Position numbers and translations under genes: made by a program
Notes under the pieces: generated by a model
Databases searched by the model: none
Seen by the model: the letters and a program-made list of their open reading frames with translations, nothing else
Told to the model about the DNA's origin: nothing
Shown: positions 6,717 through 7,852 of the stretch, in pieces
Position numbering within the stretch: position 1 is the stretch's first letter
Layout: every line of letters begins with the position of its first letter
Source: Candidatus Poseidoniaceae archaeon
GTDB taxonomy: Archaea; Thermoplasmatota; Poseidoniia; Poseidoniales; Poseidoniaceae
DNA: 7,852 nt
Direction of reading: 5' to 3'
NCBI GenBank assembly: GCA_028822955.1
Contig: JAPKCL010000077.1
Span: 1 to 7,852 of the forward strand

Positions 6717-7196
6717 TCAAGATAAGAGGTTCTGTAAATTCTCATCATCAATGCGCAGTCGTGCGCTTTCAATAAATTCTTCGAGCGATAGGCCATACTC
6801 GGACTGGTATCGTTCGGCTTGAAGGGCCATATCCAATTTATCGAGCTGTTTGACGAACTTTGCTTCAGCGGTTTTACCCTCTTCATATTCAACAAATAAT
6901 GCAACCCATTCAGGTGCCATTTCAGTCATCGCCTTCAATTCATCTTCAGCCTTTGTCGACGTATCATCATGGGGAGTAAGGTCACCGACACGGACTTCGG
7001 GGATATCGTGAACAATACACAGTGAAAGAACACGAGTCAAATCCAATTCCTTCGGTGTAAGTTTCAGTGCTAACATCGACATACCCCACGAATGGGCGGC
7101 AACCGATTCTGGTGAATCAATGCCGGCTCGAACCCAACCTGCACGTAGGACATTTTTCAATCCAAGAATATCTTTGAGTTGGTCTCGCATGAACAT
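6717..7196 (-). CDS. HD-domain phosphohydrolase, HDDC2/YfbR-like 5'-deoxynucleotidase
   Basis: This 159-residue HD-superfamily protein belongs with YfbR and human HDDC2, metal-dependent enzymes that remove phosphate from deoxynucleoside 5'-monophosphates. Visible metal and active-site residues are H35 in ESVAAHSWG, H63-D64 in VHDIPEV, E67 and D119 in VKQLDKLDMALQA, with R18 and W21 in LRAGW matching the family's N-terminal substrate-contact region. GDLTPHDD (71-78) is also family-typical. It is a soluble cytoplasmic protein. The start is uncertain: TTG at 7208, ATG at 7196 or ATG at 7190. GAGGG lies 13 bases before the ATG at 7196 but almost touches the TTG. The gene is divergent from the glycosylase gene, with only about 44 bases between the start codons. 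Function in dNTP pool control or cleaning is inferred from the family. Confidence 0.9.
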   Translation of the reverse strand: MFMRDQLKDILGLKNVLRAGWVRAGIDSPESVAAHSWGMSMLALKLTPKELDLTRVLSLCIVHDIPEVRVGDLTPHDDTSTKAEDELKAMTEMAPEWVALFVEYEEGKTAEAKFVKQLDKLDMALQAERYQSEYGLSLEEFIESARLRIDDENLQNLLS

Positions 7197-7240
7197 GCCA
7201 TGAGACAAGCCCTCAAAACCTCAACGCCTTATTTAGACTC

Positions 7241-7852
7241 ATGGAGACCGGTAAGCCGACATGGTGGGATGATGCCAATGCAATGCTTTCTCAAGATGAG
7301 ATTATTGGCGCAGTTGTCCGTTCATACCCAAATGAAAGCCTCATTGGAAAGGGAAATCTTTTCTCGACATTGATCCGTTCGATTGTTGGCCAACAAATTT
7401 CGGTTATTGCTGCCGATGCAGTGTGGGGGCGTTTGGTTGAATTGGTCGGTGAAATAACACCCGAACACATTCTCAAACATACTCCAGAAGAACTTGCTTC
7501 ATGCGGTCTTTCTCGACCTCGGTCAAGTTACATTCATGGACTTGCACTTGAATCTGAGGCTTTGATTCTGGAGAACTGGAACGAACCAAGTGATGAGGAA
7601 TTGCTCAAACATTTTATTCAATTCCGTGGTGTAGGGCCATGGACTGCTGAAATGATTCTTATTTTCACATTGATGCGACAAGACATCTTCAGTATCGGTG
7701 ATATTGGTCTCATCCGTGCAGTTCAACAATTAGTTCCTGAAGCAGACACAAAAGAGAAGGTTCTTGAAATTTCCAAGCGTTGGGCGCCGTACAGAACGGC
7801 AGCTACGTGGTACTTGTGGCGAATGCTCGACCCTGTACCTGTCGAATATTGA
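7241..7852 (+). CDS. DNA-3-methyladenine glycosylase II family (AlkA/HhH-GPD)
   Basis: This 203-residue base-excision-repair enzyme cleaves the glycosidic bond of alkylated bases such as 3-methyladenine. 'FSTLIRSIVGQQISVIAADAVWGRL' (41-65) is the conserved core helix pair. The helix-hairpin-helix is 'FRGVGPWTAEMI' (128-139), binding the DNA backbone. D154 in SIGDIGLIRA is the expected catalytic aspartate, followed by 'KRWAPYRTAATWYLWR' (179-194). The protein lacks the N-terminal domain of E. coli AlkA and so resembles the short Mag-type enzymes. It appears complete: the stop is the last codon of the window. The ATG at 7241 is the only plausible start, because a stop lies in frame at 7190 with no start codon between. 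No Shine-Dalgarno sequence precedes it, so the message may be leaderless. It is the only plus-strand gene here. Confidence 0.95.
   Translation: METGKPTWWDDANAMLSQDEIIGAVVRSYPNESLIGKGNLFSTLIRSIVGQQISVIAADAVWGRLVELVGEITPEHILKHTPEELASCGLSRPRSSYIHGLALESEALILENWNEPSDEELLKHFIQFRGVGPWTAEMILIFTLMRQDIFSIGDIGLIRAVQQLVPEADTKEKVLEISKRWAPYRTAATWYLWRMLDPVPVEY

Noticed and set aside
7241..7852. Glycosylase as a truncated AlkA
   Set aside because: The short N-terminus is normal for Mag-type members. The HhH, the catalytic Asp and the C-terminal WAPYRTAATWYLWR block are all present with a natural stop.
1..7852. Search for CRISPR, insertion sequences, toxin-antitoxin or defence genes
   Set aside because: I found no repeated spacers, transposase, terminal repeats or recognisable defence proteins on either strand.

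Overview
The window looks like archaeal chromosome of moderate GC. It encodes an archaeal-type translation factor aIF5A with an intact hypusination site. It also carries a tRNA-Gln with an A1-U72 pair and no encoded CCA, which is the archaeal form. Start codons mostly follow short GGTG/GAGG-type ribosome binding sites. The compact layout and gene mix (a short AlkA-type glycosylase, a YfbR/HDDC2-like HD protein, a UMF1 transporter with an acidic insert) would suit a marine planktonic euryarchaeote such as Marine Group II/III (Poseidoniales). That lineage assignment is inference.

Everything except the last gene is on the minus strand. Reading right to left (the direction of transcription): an HD-domain nucleotidase-like gene (6717-7196); tRNA-Gln(UUG) (6583-6655); a 3-hydroxyacyl-CoA dehydrogenase (5633-6481); an unrecognised membrane protein (4551-5621); a short-chain dehydrogenase like the benzil/sepiapterin reductases (3748-4494, possibly starting at 4560); aIF5A (3302-3682); a UMF1/Atg22-type major facilitator (1192-3207); a membrane-anchored left-handed beta-helix acyltransferase-like protein (394-1122); and the start of an OPT-family transporter that runs off the left edge (1-299). 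The plus-strand gene at the right edge (7241-7852) is a DNA-3-methyladenine glycosylase II family protein, divergent from the HD gene across a very short intergenic space. Its stop codon is the last triplet of the window.

The dehydrogenase, membrane protein and SDR genes are packed (11 nt, then an overlap or 56 nt) and probably form one transcript, perhaps continuing into aIF5A 65 nt later. Between aIF5A and the transporter lies a perfect 8-bp inverted repeat inside a larger dyad. It is either the aIF5A terminator or an operator for the transporter. No gap between genes exceeds 110 bases. I saw no insertion sequence, CRISPR array, integrase or phage gene, and no defence system. The content is mostly ordinary housekeeping and accessory metabolism. 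The least explained items are the membrane protein at 4551-5621, the large insert in the UMF1 transporter and the dyad at 3250-3284.
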